From positions 2,829,046 to 2,893,045 of the forward strand of contig NZ_AP027363.1 in assembly GCF_030295955.1 (NCBI RefSeq): a stretch of DNA of 64,000 nt. Reading direction: 5' to 3'. The translations under genes were made by a program, and so were the position numbers. The notes beneath the pieces were generated by a model, which saw only the letters and a list, made by a program, of their open reading frames with translations, did no database searches and was not told where the DNA came from. The stretch's first letter is position 1; each line of letters opens with the position of its first letter. This document shows positions 8,018 to 17,251 of the stretch, one piece after another. Origin of the DNA: Thalassotalea agarivorans (lineage in GTDB: Bacteria; Pseudomonadota; Gammaproteobacteria; Enterobacterales; Alteromonadaceae).

Positions 8018-9838
8018 CTATTTTTTCGCTTGTCTTGATTCGCGTTTACGGTCTGACTCTTTTAGCCACTTCTTACGAATACGAATATTCTCAGGCGTGA
8101 CTTCAACTAGCTCGTCATCATCGATAAACTCAAGCGCTTGCTCTAGCGTCATCTTGATTGGCGGAGTTAACACCTGCGCATCATCTGTACCCGCTGCACG
8201 CACGTTGGTCAATTGCTTACCTTTTAGCGCATTAACGGTTAAGTCATTGTCGCGGCTATGAATACCAATAATCATACCCTCATAAACTTCAACACCGTGA
8301 CCAATCATCAAGCGACCACGCTCTTGTAAGTTAAATAATGCGTTAGTTAATGCTTTACCCTGTGCATTAGCGATAAGTACACCATTGATACGTTGACCAA
8401 TTTCACCACCTTTGTGTGGGCCATACTCGTAGAAGGTATGGTAAATTAGGCCAGAACCAGAAGTTAGTGTCATGAATTCAGTTTGGAAACCAATTAAACC
8501 ACGACTTGGCATTATAAAGTCCATACGAATACGACCTTTACCATCTGGCGCCATATCTGTTAGCTCAGCTTTACGTAAGCCCATTTTCTCCATGATCGCA
8601 CCTTGATGTTCGTCTTCAACATCAACTGTCACAGTTTCATACGGCTCTTGTAACTCGCCGTCGATTTCACGCATGATAACTTCAGGACGAGATACAGCAA
8701 GTTCGAAACCTTCGCGACGCATGTTCTCGATCAAAATACCTAAGTGCAATTCACCACGACCTGACACGCGGAATTTATCCGGATCATCAGTTTCTTCAAC
8801 ACGCAGTGCTACGTTATGTACAAGCTCTTTCTCTAAACGCTCTAGGATATTACGAGAAGTAACAAACTTACCTTCTTGACCGGCAAAAGGCGACGTATTT
8901 ACTTGGAATGTCATCGTTACAGTTGGCTCATCAACAGACAATGCTGGCAATGCTTCCACTTCGTTTGGACAACAAACGGTATCAGAAATCTTTAATTCAC
9001 CAAGACCAGTGATGGCTATAATGTCACCCGCTTGCGCTTGTTCAACTTCATTACGCTCTAGTCCTAAGTAACCAAATACTTTACCAACTTTACCGTTGTG
9101 AATGTTGCCATTAGCTGCCTGCACCGTCACTTGTTGATTCGGTTTAACAGTACCGCGAGTAACACGGCCAACACCAATAACACCAAGATATGAGCTGTAA
9201 TCTAGCTGTGAGATTTGCATTTGGAAAGGACCATCTAGGTCTGCATCTGGCGCTGGCACTTGTTCAACGATGGTTTCAAAAAGCGGCGTCATATCGCTGC
9301 CCTGCTCACCTTCTTCTAGTGAAGCCCAACCATTGATAGCAGAAGCATATACAACTTGGAAATCAAGTTGCTCATCCGTTGCACCTAAGTTATCGAATAA
9401 ATCGAATACTTGATCCATTACCCATTCAGGGCGTGCACCCGGCTTATCAATTTTATTGATAACTACGATAGGCTTTAGCCCCTGAGCAAATGCTTTTTGC
9501 GTTACAAAACGCGTTTGAGGCATTGGACCTTCTTGCGCATCAACAATAAGTAATACTGAATCAACCATCGACATTACACGCTCTACCTCACCACCGAAAT
9601 CGGCGTGACCAGGGGTGTCTACGATGTTTACACGGTAATCATTCCATGTGATTGCTGTATTCTTAGCAAGAATCGTGATACCACGCTCTTTCTCAATGTC
9701 GTTGGAATCCATAACACGTTCGTCGTGGTCACTACGAGCGTCAAGCGTACCTGACTGCTCCAACAATTTGTCGACTAACGTGGTTTTACCATGGTCAACG
9801 TGCGCAATAATCGCAATGTTTCTTAACTTATCTAACAC
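8018..9838 (-). CDS. typA: Translational GTPase TypA/BipA
   Basis: Ribosome-associated GTPase of the EF-G/LepA class involved in 50S assembly and stress or cold adaptation. It has 606 aa, the usual length. G1 is AHVDHGKTTL (about 12-21), G2 is in RGITILAKN, G3 is DTPGHADFGGEV, G4 is NKIDKPGARP, and G5 is the SAINGW region. Domain II, the EF-G-like domains III and V, and a C-terminal domain follow. The start is GTG at 9838-9836 (MLDKLRNIAII), matching relatives. A terminator follows the stop. Confidence 0.97.
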   Translation of the reverse strand: MLDKLRNIAIIAHVDHGKTTLVDKLLEQSGTLDARSDHDERVMDSNDIEKERGITILAKNTAITWNDYRVNIVDTPGHADFGGEVERVMSMVDSVLLIVDAQEGPMPQTRFVTQKAFAQGLKPIVVINKIDKPGARPEWVMDQVFDLFDNLGATDEQLDFQVVYASAINGWASLEEGEQGSDMTPLFETIVEQVPAPDADLDGPFQMQISQLDYSSYLGVIGVGRVTRGTVKPNQQVTVQAANGNIHNGKVGKVFGYLGLERNEVEQAQAGDIIAITGLGELKISDTVCCPNEVEALPALSVDEPTVTMTFQVNTSPFAGQEGKFVTSRNILERLEKELVHNVALRVEETDDPDKFRVSGRGELHLGILIENMRREGFELAVSRPEVIMREIDGELQEPYETVTVDVEDEHQGAIMEKMGLRKAELTDMAPDGKGRIRMDFIMPSRGLIGFQTEFMTLTSGSGLIYHTFYEYGPHKGGEIGQRINGVLIANAQGKALTNALFNLQERGRLMIGHGVEVYEGMIIGIHSRDNDLTVNALKGKQLTNVRAAGTDDAQVLTPPIKMTLEQALEFIDDDELVEVTPENIRIRKKWLKESDRKRESRQAKK

Positions 9839-9987
9839 AATAATGCTCTACCTAGAAAATATGGGCGCGAATTATACGCTAAAGCAATGATTAAATAAAA
9901 CGAAAGGAGGTTTTACCTGCATAAATTGACAAAAAATTACGCAATTAAAACGATTTTATCGAAAAGTAGGGGTTAAATTAACGATTT

Positions 9988-10013
9988 ACGCCCTAGCCCA
10001 AAGGCTAAGGCGT
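9988..10013 (-). terminator. Probable terminator hairpin after the sugar symporter
   Basis: An 11-bp stem (ACGCCCTAGCC / GGCTAAGGCGT on the plus strand) around a 4-nt loop. In minus-strand RNA the single imperfect pair becomes a U-G wobble, so the stem is fully paired in that direction. It lies 10 bp after the symporter stop. The U-tract is weak, so efficiency is uncertain. Confidence 0.5.
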
Positions 10014-10023
10014 CACATCAAAA

Positions 10024-11592
10024 TTACCACCAGACGGTGTAAAACACCACTAAGATCACTGTGACCCCAAGTGCTGCGATGTTAAAAGTACGGTCAGTTG
10101 CAAAACTCACTTCGGATAAGTGCACGCTAGTATCATTTTTCTCTTTGTTAGTCATTAATGAGAAGATAATTGCAAGTGCAATACATAAAACGAACACTAA
10201 ACCGATGCGGTCCATAAACGGCAACTCTGGCCAAAACTGTCTAAACAGTAACGAGAAGCCGGCGGAGCCGATAGCCGCTGCAAGTGCGCCTGTTGATGTT
10301 GTGCGCTTCCAGAACATGCCCATAATAAATATAGCGGTAATACCTGGCGAGAATAGACCAGTAAACTCTTGAATATACTGGAACGCCTGATCAAATTTAC
10401 CGAGCAATGGCTCAGCCATAAACAAAGCAATGACCAAAGACACTAACGTGGTTATACGGCCAACGGTAACGTAATGATTCTGGCTTTTATCTTTGTTAAT
10501 ACTCTTATAAATATCCATTGTGAAAATGGTGGAAATACTGTTTGTCATCGATGCTAGCGACGAAACAATTGCAGCGACTAAAGCCGCAAAAACCAGACCT
10601 TTAATACCAATAGGCATTAGATTCATCATTGTTGGATAAGCTTGGTCTGGTTTCGCTAATGTCGGGTAAAGTACAGCAGCTGCGATCCCTGGCAATACTA
10701 CAATCACCGGCATTAATAGTTTTAGATAGGCTGCAAACGCTATACCCTTTTGCGCTTCACCAACACTTTTAGCCGCCAAAGCACGTTGAATAATGTATTG
10801 GTTAAAACCCCAATAGCCAACGTTCATTACCCATAAGCCACCAATTAACACCGAGATACCTGGTAAGCTCATATAGTGTTCGTTTTCAGGACTTAGAATC
10901 ATATCAAAATGACCAGGCATTTCTTCGGTTAGCTTTGTAAACCCTGCAACAACGCCTTGGCCATCTGACACTTGATTTAGTGCTAAATAACTGAGTAACA
11001 AACCACCAAAAACAAGTAATACAACTTGAATAATATCGGTATAAGCGACCGCTTTTAGTCCACCATAAAGAGAATAAGCGACAGAAAACAACGCAAGGAA
11101 AATCATGCCGTACAACCAATCAACACCGGTGACAGTTTCTATCGCTAAGCCACCTAGCCAAAGCACAGATGTAAGATTTACGAAGATAAATACCGCTAAC
11201 CAAAATAGCGCTAAGGTCACTCTAATTCTTCCGTCGAAACGCTGCTCCAGATATTGAGGCATGGTATAAATTTGATTCTTCAAAAATATTGGTAACAAGT
11301 ACTTACCGACAAGGATAAGTGTAATTGCAGCCATCCATTCATAAGATGCAATGGCTAGACCTAGCGCATAACCTGAGCCCGACATACCTATAATTTGCTC
11401 TGCTGATATATTCGACGCTATTAACGACGCGCCAATTGCCCACCAGGGTAATGATTTACCTGCTAGAAAATAGTCTTTGGTATCTCGTTGATGATTTTTG
11501 TCTGCTCTTGAAATCCACAATGCTATGGCGATTAGGGCTAACACATAACCGACAAAAACGGTTATGTCGAGCGTGCCTAATTTAAGGTCCAT
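10024..11592 (-). CDS. Sodium/sugar symporter, vSGLT-like (SSS family)
   Basis: Inner-membrane Na+-coupled sugar importer of the solute:sodium symporter family. At 522 aa with about 14 transmembrane helices it is close to the Vibrio galactose transporter vSGLT. From memory of that structure, galactose-contacting residues are all kept: Gln in NISAEQIIGMSG, Glu in ASYEWM, Asn and the gating Tyr in GFNQYII, Lys in AAYLKLL and Gln in AFQYIQEFTG. The sodium-site serines in AAIVSSLASM are also kept. Galactose or glucose transport is therefore likely. No sugar-catabolic gene is adjacent. ATG at 11592 (MDLKLGTLDITVF). Regulation is not evident. Confidence 0.9.
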   Translation of the reverse strand: MDLKLGTLDITVFVGYVLALIAIALWISRADKNHQRDTKDYFLAGKSLPWWAIGASLIASNISAEQIIGMSGSGYALGLAIASYEWMAAITLILVGKYLLPIFLKNQIYTMPQYLEQRFDGRIRVTLALFWLAVFIFVNLTSVLWLGGLAIETVTGVDWLYGMIFLALFSVAYSLYGGLKAVAYTDIIQVVLLVFGGLLLSYLALNQVSDGQGVVAGFTKLTEEMPGHFDMILSPENEHYMSLPGISVLIGGLWVMNVGYWGFNQYIIQRALAAKSVGEAQKGIAFAAYLKLLMPVIVVLPGIAAAVLYPTLAKPDQAYPTMMNLMPIGIKGLVFAALVAAIVSSLASMTNSISTIFTMDIYKSINKDKSQNHYVTVGRITTLVSLVIALFMAEPLLGKFDQAFQYIQEFTGLFSPGITAIFIMGMFWKRTTSTGALAAAIGSAGFSLLFRQFWPELPFMDRIGLVFVLCIALAIIFSLMTNKEKNDTSVHLSEVSFATDRTFNIAALGVTVILVVFYTVWW

Positions 11593-11903
11593 GATTATTC
11601 CTTATTATTTTTGTTATGTATAAAACATGTACTTTGTTGCAGCCTCTTGAACAATAAATTGTTCTGTTAATATTGCTTGTGGTGAAGAACTAGCACTCAA
11701 ATATACCTGCGGTAGGCACTATACTTTGAGGCTTGCTTTCTTTGCAAGAAAACGATTAATTGAAAATAAAAAGACCGACCAGTTTTACAAGAGCGCTAGC
11801 TAAAATTTCAAAACATCTAAAATAGAAACCCAAAAAACAAATTTGTTTCAAAGCCGACTCGTATGAGCAAAAGCACCTCATTGCACCATAACAGAACATA
11901 AAA

Positions 11904-11918
11904 GCACCAAATTAGTGC
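11904..11918. promoter_or_regulatory. NtrC-binding site (glnA enhancer)
   Basis: GCACCAAATTAGTGC, read on the other strand as GCACTAATTTGGTGC, fits the NtrC dyad GCAC-N7-GTGC. It is centred about 80 bp upstream of the -24/-12 promoter, the normal distance for an NtrC enhancer. Confidence 0.8.
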
Positions 11919-11982
11919 AAAGAACAGTTTTTTCGCTAAACTATAAACACGGTTTTACAGGTTTTATATGTATTTATAATAT

Positions 11983-11998
11983 TGGCACGATAATCGCA
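11983..11998 (+). promoter_or_regulatory. Sigma54 (RpoN) promoter of glnA
   Basis: TGGCACGATAATCGCA matches the -24/-12 consensus TGGCACG-N4-TTGCA, with the GG and GC pairs exactly 12 bp apart and a single T-to-C change. It lies about 60 bp before the glnA start. Confidence 0.82.
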
Positions 11999-12059
11999 TA
12001 CGATTAGCCAACATATTTTATGTATTTAATTATTACTCGAACAACTCTGGAGACAAAAC

Positions 12060-13466
12060 ATGTCACAAGCAGTATTAGACTTAATCAAAGAAAACGACGT
12101 TAAGTTCGTTGATCTTCGTTTTACTGATTCTAAAGGTAAAGAACAACACGTATCACTTCCATTTCATCAAGTAGATGAAGACTTCTTCGAAGAAGGCAAA
12201 ATGTTTGACGGTTCTTCAATCGCTGGCTGGAAAGGTATTAACGAATCAGACATGGTATTAATGCCAGATGCTAGTACTGCAGTTTTAGACCCATTCACTG
12301 AAGAAGTAACGTTAAACATACGTTGTGACATCATTGAACCAGCTACAATGCAAGGCTACAGCCGTGACCCTCGTTCAGTTGCTAAGCGCGCTGAAGAGTA
12401 CATGCGTTCTACAGGCATTGCAGACACAGTATTATTTGGTCCAGAGCCAGAGTTTTTCGTATTTGACGACGTAAAATTCCACGCTGACATGAGCGGCGCT
12501 AGCTACTCTATCGACGATAAAGAAGCAGAGTGGAACTCTAATAAAGATTATGAAGATGGTAACTACGGTCACCGTCCTGGCGTTAAAGGTGGTTACTTCC
12601 CAGTAGCTCCAGTTGACTCTTCACAAGACTTACGCTCTGCAATGTGTTTAGTAATGGAAGAAATGGGCTTAGTTGTTGAAGCACATCACCATGAAGTTGC
12701 AACTTGTGGCCAAAACGAAATCGCTTGTCGTTTCAACACTATGGTAGCAAAAGCTGATGAAGTTCAAATCTACAAGTATGTTGTTCACAATGTTGCTCAC
12801 GCTTACGGGAAAACAGCTACATTCATGCCTAAGCCATTAGTTGGTGATAACGGTACTGGTATGCACTGTCACCAATCTCTAGCAAAAGACGGTGAAAACC
12901 TTTTTGCTGGTGACAAGTACGGTGGCCTTTCTGAAACAGCTTTATACTACATTGGTGGTATCATTAAGCACGCTAAAGCAATCAATGCTTTCACAAACGC
13001 TTCAACTAACTCATACAAGCGTCTAGTTCCAGGTTTTGAAGCACCAGTAATGCTAGCTTACTCAGCACGTAACCGTTCTGCTTCAATCCGTATCCCAGTA
13101 GTTCCTTCTCCGAAAGCTCGTCGTATCGAAGTACGTTTCCCTGATCCAACAGCAAACCCATACTTAGCATTTACAGCAATGCTTATGGCTGGCCTTGACG
13201 GTATCAAAAACAAAATCCACCCTGGCGATGCTATGGACAAGGATTTGTATGACCTTCCAGCTGAAGAAGCTGCAGCTATCCCACAAGTAGCTTCATCTTT
13301 CGAAGAAGCGTTAGACGCGTTAGAAGCAGACAAAGACTTCTTAACTGCTGGTGGCGTTATGGACGAAGACATGATCGATGCATACATCGGCCTTAAGCGT
13401 GAAGAAGTAGAAACATTGAACATGACTACTCACCCAGTTGAGTTCAAAATGTACTACAGCGTTTAA
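12060..13466 (+). CDS. glnA: Glutamine synthetase type I
   Basis: Cytoplasmic dodecameric enzyme making glutamine from glutamate, ammonium and ATP, the entry point of nitrogen assimilation. 468 aa, typical of GSI-beta. Visible are [18 protein letters not shown] (beta-grasp domain), the PEPEFFVFD metal-site segment, the [13 protein letters not shown] region and the [19 protein letters not shown] segment. The adenylylation tyrosine falls exactly at residue 397 in DLYDLP, so activity is probably controlled by GlnE adenylylation. ATG follows TGGAG. Transcription is expected from the sigma54 promoter and NtrC site upstream. A UUCG-loop terminator follows. Confidence 0.98.
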   Translation: MSQAVLDLIKENDVKFVDLRFTDSKGKEQHVSLPFHQVDEDFFEEGKMFDGSSIAGWKGINESDMVLMPDASTAVLDPFTEEVTLNIRCDIIEPATMQGYSRDPRSVAKRAEEYMRSTGIADTVLFGPEPEFFVFDDVKFHADMSGASYSIDDKEAEWNSNKDYEDGNYGHRPGVKGGYFPVAPVDSSQDLRSAMCLVMEEMGLVVEAHHHEVATCGQNEIACRFNTMVAKADEVQIYKYVVHNVAHAYGKTATFMPKPLVGDNGTGMHCHQSLAKDGENLFAGDKYGGLSETALYYIGGIIKHAKAINAFTNASTNSYKRLVPGFEAPVMLAYSARNRSASIRIPVVPSPKARRIEVRFPDPTANPYLAFTAMLMAGLDGIKNKIHPGDAMDKDLYDLPAEEAAAIPQVASSFEEALDALEADKDFLTAGGVMDEDMIDAYIGLKREEVETLNMTTHPVEFKMYYSV

Positions 13467-13480
13467 TTTCGCATTTATGA

Positions 13481-13510
13481 AAAAAGCTTACTTCGGTAAG
13501 CTTTTTTTTT
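13481..13510 (+). terminator. Terminator of glnA
   Basis: Stem AAAAAGCTTAC / GTAAGCTTTTT capped by a TTCG tetraloop and followed by a T-run, 15 bp after the glnA stop. Confidence 0.92.
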
Positions 13511-13686
13511 GCTTTTTTTTCATAATTAAAAAGACAGGCAATCATTTATATTCGCTGGCTTACATCCACGCAAAAATAAGATTTGCCCTTGCCAAAACAA
13601 CTTTTTTTGTGTCAAAGTCTTTGTTCAGGCTTATTTTTTGAGCAAATTCATATTACACTTATACTTAATGGACTAAGGATTTTTGT

Positions 13687-14211
13687 ATGTTTAAACAGCT
13701 GGCATTCGTTTTATTTTGTATAGTCTTTGCTGTACCAGTTAATGCGGTACAAGCAAAAGTATACGTGTGGCGAAACGAAGATGGTGTATTGGTGTTTTCT
13801 GACACACCAAAACCAGGTGCCGAAGAAATGGAAGTCGAGTCAACTAACGTCGTTCAATCCTCAGTTGATACCTCTATATTAGACATCAAAAAACAAGCCC
13901 CAAAAGACGAGTATACTGTCACTATTACCCAACCTGCTAGTGATGCCACTATCCGCGATAATACCGGCTCTGTACATGTTACAGGCCAAATAGGTCCAGT
14001 GTTTAAGCGAGGATTTAAAATTCAACTTATCGTCGACGGGCAACCCTACGAAAAACCTCAAACTCATACCATGTTCGCTTTAAGAGATATTGATCGTGGC
14101 GAACATCAATTAAAAATGCAATTAATCGACACAAACGGCAAGGTTATTGCAACCTCAGAAGAAGTAACCTTCTATATGCATCGAGCGGCCCTTAAAAAGC
14201 GCGCTAGATAG
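13687..14211 (+). CDS. DUF4124-domain exported protein
   Basis: A 174-aa protein with a signal peptide (about residues 1-23, ending VQAK). The short DUF4124 domain (VYVWRNEDGVLVFSDTPKPG, residues about 25-44) is a WW-like motif common in proteobacterial envelope proteins. The rest (about 75-165) looks like a beta-sandwich with ITQPASDATIRDN and GQIGPVFKRGFKI. It lies between glnA and glnL, an arrangement I recall from other Alteromonadales, but a link to nitrogen control is not shown. Periplasmic location is inferred. Function unknown. Confidence 0.8.
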   Translation: MFKQLAFVLFCIVFAVPVNAVQAKVYVWRNEDGVLVFSDTPKPGAEEMEVESTNVVQSSVDTSILDIKKQAPKDEYTVTITQPASDATIRDNTGSVHVTGQIGPVFKRGFKIQLIVDGQPYEKPQTHTMFALRDIDRGEHQLKMQLIDTNGKVIATSEEVTFYMHRAALKKRAR

Positions 14212-14260
14212 CACTAATTACGTGCAATATAGATAAAACAACATTAAACTAATTTTATCA

Positions 14261-14277
14261 TGCACAGTTTTGGTGCA
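14261..14277. promoter_or_regulatory. NtrC-binding site before glnL
   Basis: TGCACAGTTTTGGTGCA is a strong match to the NtrC consensus TGCAC-N7-GTGCA. It ends 5 bp before the glnL start, a place suited to repression. It parallels the NtrC-repressed glnL promoter of enteric bacteria. Confidence 0.8.
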
Positions 14278-14282
14278 ACTAT

Positions 14283-15374
14283 ATGACTATACGCGATCGT
14301 CAAGAATTACTGTCGATTAAAGAAAAATATCAACACCAGTTAGCCAACCAATTGGTTACGGCTGTCTTGGTGTTGGATGATAGCTTAACTATCCAGTACC
14401 TAAATCCTGCTGCTGAAGCGCTATTGTCGAAAAGCTTTAACCGCACCATAGGCAAAAACTTTTTTGATATTGCCTATGCTTCATCTATTTCGTCTGAAAG
14501 ACTGCAACAACTATTGATCACAGGGCAAGAATTTTCCGATGCGGATGTAAGGCTTGATGTGAAAGAAATCAAACCGATGTCCGTAGAAATTACAGCCTCT
14601 TACGTTGAGTTTGATAAAGCGCCTCATGTTTTGCTTGAGTTTAAGCAAATCGACAAGCAGAAACAAATTAGTGCAGAAGCATTTCAACAGCAGCAGTGGG
14701 AAAACGCGCGTGACCTGATCAGAGGATTAGCGCATGAAATTAAAAATCCTTTAGGTGGTTTGCGAGGCGCAGCACAGTTACTTAATAAAGAGCTAAACGA
14801 TACGCAAAAAGAATACACCGCCATGATAATTGAGCAGTCGGATCGACTAACTAATCTTGTCGATAGACTGTTAGGCCCTAATCAATTGCCCAACATGTCT
14901 GTTCAAAATATTCATCTGGTTTTGGAGAAAGTGAGTCAGTTGACAAGTTTTAATAACCCCAAGGGTATTAAGATTTGTCGAGATTATGATCCGTCGATTC
15001 CGGAAATTTGTTTTGACGAAGAAAAGCTGCAACAAGCAGTTTTAAATATCGTCAGCAATGCAATACAAGTGATTGATGCAGACGACACCGTTACATTAAA
15101 AACCCGTATTGCTTCAAATCAAACGATCAACAATCAATTAGTCAAAATGTGCGTTCGGATTAGCATAATTGATACAGGTCCAGGTATTCCACCTAATATC
15201 CAAGATACATTATTTTACCCAATGGTTTCAGGGCGTGCTAATGGCACCGGTTTAGGTTTATCTATTTCACAAACATTAATTAACCAACACAGCGGAAAGC
15301 TTTCTTGTGTGAGCTACCCTGGACACACTGAATTTATTATTTTATTACCAATTTCTGAAGAGGGAAGCCCATGA
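14283..15374 (+). CDS. glnL: Nitrogen-sensing histidine kinase NtrB
   Basis: Soluble sensor kinase/phosphatase that phosphorylates NtrC under nitrogen limitation and is controlled by PII. 363 aa. An N-terminal PAS domain covers about residues 18-125 (LVTAVLVLDDSLTIQYLNPA). The phospho-acceptor His151 lies in GLAHEIKNPLGGLRG. The HATPase domain has the N box around QQAVLNIVSNAIQ, then DTGPGIP and GTGLGLSIS. There is no membrane segment. Its stop overlaps the glnG start (ATGA, 4 bp), so the two are co-translated. A strong NtrC site immediately upstream suggests autorepression. Confidence 0.96.
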   Translation: MTIRDRQELLSIKEKYQHQLANQLVTAVLVLDDSLTIQYLNPAAEALLSKSFNRTIGKNFFDIAYASSISSERLQQLLITGQEFSDADVRLDVKEIKPMSVEITASYVEFDKAPHVLLEFKQIDKQKQISAEAFQQQQWENARDLIRGLAHEIKNPLGGLRGAAQLLNKELNDTQKEYTAMIIEQSDRLTNLVDRLLGPNQLPNMSVQNIHLVLEKVSQLTSFNNPKGIKICRDYDPSIPEICFDEEKLQQAVLNIVSNAIQVIDADDTVTLKTRIASNQTINNQLVKMCVRISIIDTGPGIPPNIQDTLFYPMVSGRANGTGLGLSISQTLINQHSGKLSCVSYPGHTEFIILLPISEEGSP

Positions 15375-16774
15375 TTACAGAGCAAGTCTGGATAGTAGAC
15401 GACGACAGTTCAATTCGTTGGGTGTTAGAAAAGGCGCTCTCCGGCGACAATATTACCTGCGCATCTTTTGAAAATGCGAGCAATTTACTGGTCGCATTAG
15501 ACCATGGACAACCAGAAGTGATCATTTCAGATATAAGGATGCCAGATATAGATGGTATGACGCTTTTGGCTGACATAAATCAGCGATACCCAGATATCCC
15601 AGTGATTATTATGACTGCGCATTCCGATCTTGATAGCGCAGTAAACGCATATCAAGGCGGCGCTTTTGAATATCTGCCGAAACCCTTTGATATTGATGAT
15701 GCCGTAGTTTTAACTAAACGCGCATTAACACATGCTCGTGAAAATAAATCAAACGCTCAACAAGAGCAAGACTCAAAAGTAGCTGTTGGTATGATTGGTG
15801 AAGCACCAGCTATGCAAGATGTGTTTAGAGCGATTGGTCGATTGTCTCGTTCAAGCATCAGCGTACTGATTAATGGTGAATCAGGTACTGGTAAGGAGCT
15901 TGTAGCACACGCACTGCACATGCATTCACCACGGTCTAACGCTCCATTTATCCCACTTAATATGGCCGCGATCCCAAAAGATCTTATTGAATCGGAGCTA
16001 TTTGGCCACGAAAAAGGTGCTTTTACTGGCGCCAATTCAGTAAGACAGGGGCGCTTTGAACAAGCGCATAAAGGGACATTGTTTCTTGATGAAATTGGCG
16101 ACATGCCACTTGATATTCAAACAAGACTACTTCGTGTACTTGCCGATGGGCAATTCTATCGCGTAGGCGGTCACTCACCAATTCAAGTGGATGTGAGAAT
16201 CATTGCTGCAACACATCAAAACCTTGAAGATTTAGTTAAGAAAAATGAGTTTAGGGAAGATCTTTTCCACCGCTTAAATGTTATTCGCATTCAGATTCCA
16301 GCACTAAGAGATAGGAAGGAAGATATAGAGCAACTTTCAAATCACTTCCTGCAATTAGCAGCAAAGGAGCTGAGCGTAGAACCTAAAACATTATCAAAGA
16401 CTGTCGTTGATTATCTAACCCAATGCAGTTGGCCAGGCAATGTTAGGCAACTGGAAAATATTTGTAGGTTCTTAACGGTAATGGCAAGTGGTCAGGAGGT
16501 GTTAGTTGACGACTTACCACCAGAATTAACAGACGAACCACAATCTACATCGGTGAATGGAGAGGGATCTTGGCAAACGTTATTAGCGCAATGGATGGAC
16601 GACCAGCTCAAAGTAGGAAGAAACGCTATTTTAGATGAAGCAATGCCAGAGTTTGAAAAAATTATGCTTAATCGCGCCCTTGCTTATACAAAAGGGCATA
16701 AACAAGAAGCGGCTAAAAAATTAGGATGGGGTAGAAATACGCTCACCCGAAAATTGAAAGATTTTAATATGTAA
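15371..16774 (+). CDS. glnG: Nitrogen response regulator NtrC
   Basis: Sigma54-dependent activator of nitrogen-starvation genes. 467 aa in the standard three-part layout. The receiver (1-120) has the acidic pocket VDDDSS, phospho-acceptor Asp54 in IISDIRMPD and Lys in LPKPFD. The AAA+ domain (about 140-370) has Walker A GESGTGKE, the sigma54 loop GAFTGA and Walker B GTLFLDEIGDM. A Fis-type helix-turn-helix occupies the last 40 residues (EAAKKLGWGRNTLTRKL). It is co-translated with glnL and followed by a strong terminator. Its likely targets in view are the glnA enhancer and the site before glnL. Confidence 0.97.
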   Translation: MITEQVWIVDDDSSIRWVLEKALSGDNITCASFENASNLLVALDHGQPEVIISDIRMPDIDGMTLLADINQRYPDIPVIIMTAHSDLDSAVNAYQGGAFEYLPKPFDIDDAVVLTKRALTHARENKSNAQQEQDSKVAVGMIGEAPAMQDVFRAIGRLSRSSISVLINGESGTGKELVAHALHMHSPRSNAPFIPLNMAAIPKDLIESELFGHEKGAFTGANSVRQGRFEQAHKGTLFLDEIGDMPLDIQTRLLRVLADGQFYRVGGHSPIQVDVRIIAATHQNLEDLVKKNEFREDLFHRLNVIRIQIPALRDRKEDIEQLSNHFLQLAAKELSVEPKTLSKTVVDYLTQCSWPGNVRQLENICRFLTVMASGQEVLVDDLPPELTDEPQSTSVNGEGSWQTLLAQWMDDQLKVGRNAILDEAMPEFEKIMLNRALAYTKGHKQEAAKKLGWGRNTLTRKLKDFNM

Positions 16775-16800
16775 AAAAAAGAGCCATATGGCTCTTTTTT
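16775..16800. terminator. Bidirectional terminator, glnG / MerC-domain gene
   Basis: A perfect 26-bp palindrome with core GAGCCATATGGCTC flanked by A6 and T6, between two convergent genes. It can serve both strands, and it overlaps the last codon of the minus-strand gene by 2 bp. Confidence 0.88.
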
Positions 16801-17179
16801 ATTCTGTATTACAGCTATCATCACAAGATTTGCATTGATTGCATAATCTCAAATTAATCCAATGAGAAGCAACAATTAAACCTGCGCCAATAATAATGAA
16901 CACCAGTTCATAATCTGCAGGTACATCATGCTTCATCCAATAAATAATAATACCCAATACCAGTAAATAAAATGGGTAAAGTTTTCTATGGTATCGCTTA
17001 AAACCTGAGTACAGCGCTATTGCACCGAGAACCGCGGTAAGCAACAAAAATATATGTTCCCAAGTATGATCAGCTAGAAAACTCAAACCTAAAAGAGGTA
17101 AAACTGGCAGAAGAATGGGAACTAATATACAGTGCAACGCACATAAAGACGTCGCTGTAATACCAATTCTATCTAACAT
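16799..17179 (-). CDS. MerC-domain membrane protein
   Basis: A 126-aa inner-membrane protein with four hydrophobic helices and a MerC-type opening: DRIGITATSLCALHCILVP has the CxxxC pair that binds metal in mercury transporter MerC. A Cys-rich tail (CNQCKSCDDSC) adds five more cysteines and could bind soft metal ions. No mer operon genes are nearby, so a mercury role is not implied. In many marine bacteria such proteins stand alone. Two TGATACARTATMACA-type boxes in the 72-bp upstream gap suggest metal-responsive control (possibly Zur). It is convergent with glnG. Confidence 0.8.
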   Translation of the reverse strand: MLDRIGITATSLCALHCILVPILLPVLPLLGLSFLADHTWEHIFLLLTAVLGAIALYSGFKRYHRKLYPFYLLVLGIIIYWMKHDVPADYELVFIIIGAGLIVASHWINLRLCNQCKSCDDSCNTE

Positions 17180-17212
17180 AAAAGTTGGTTAATAATCTGA
17201 AGTGTTGTTAGT

Positions 17213-17249
17213 TGATACAGTATAACACAACCTTTGATACAATATCACA
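17213..17249. promoter_or_regulatory. Tandem Zur-like boxes (tentative)
   Basis: TGATACAGTATAACA (17213-17227) and TGATACAATATCACA (17235-17249) are imperfect dyads 22 bp apart, two helical turns. Each matches about 10 of 13 positions of the gammaproteobacterial Zur core GTTATAATATAAC as I remember it. They lie just upstream of the MerC-domain gene. The assignment to Zur is inference. Confidence 0.35.
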
Positions 17250-17251
17250 TC

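Larger units (their letters stand above)
11593..12059. promoter_or_regulatory. Divergent promoter region, symporter / glnA
   Basis: A 467-bp gap between divergent genes. The right third carries the glnA NtrC site and sigma54 promoter listed separately. The left part, next to the symporter, is AT-rich and shows no clear operator. No credible ORF. Confidence 0.6.

Noticed and set aside
11873-11887. GCACCTCATTGCACC as a second NtrC site before glnA
   Set aside because: The two GCACC halves are direct, not inverted, so it lacks the NtrC dyad; at most a weak half-site.
13438-13641. 67-aa ORF after glnA
   Set aside because: It overlaps the glnA end and runs through the terminator; it is Phe/Lys-rich noise with no ribosome site.
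16799-17179. Mercury-resistance locus
   Set aside because: Only a lone MerC-domain gene; no merR, merT, merP or merA nearby.
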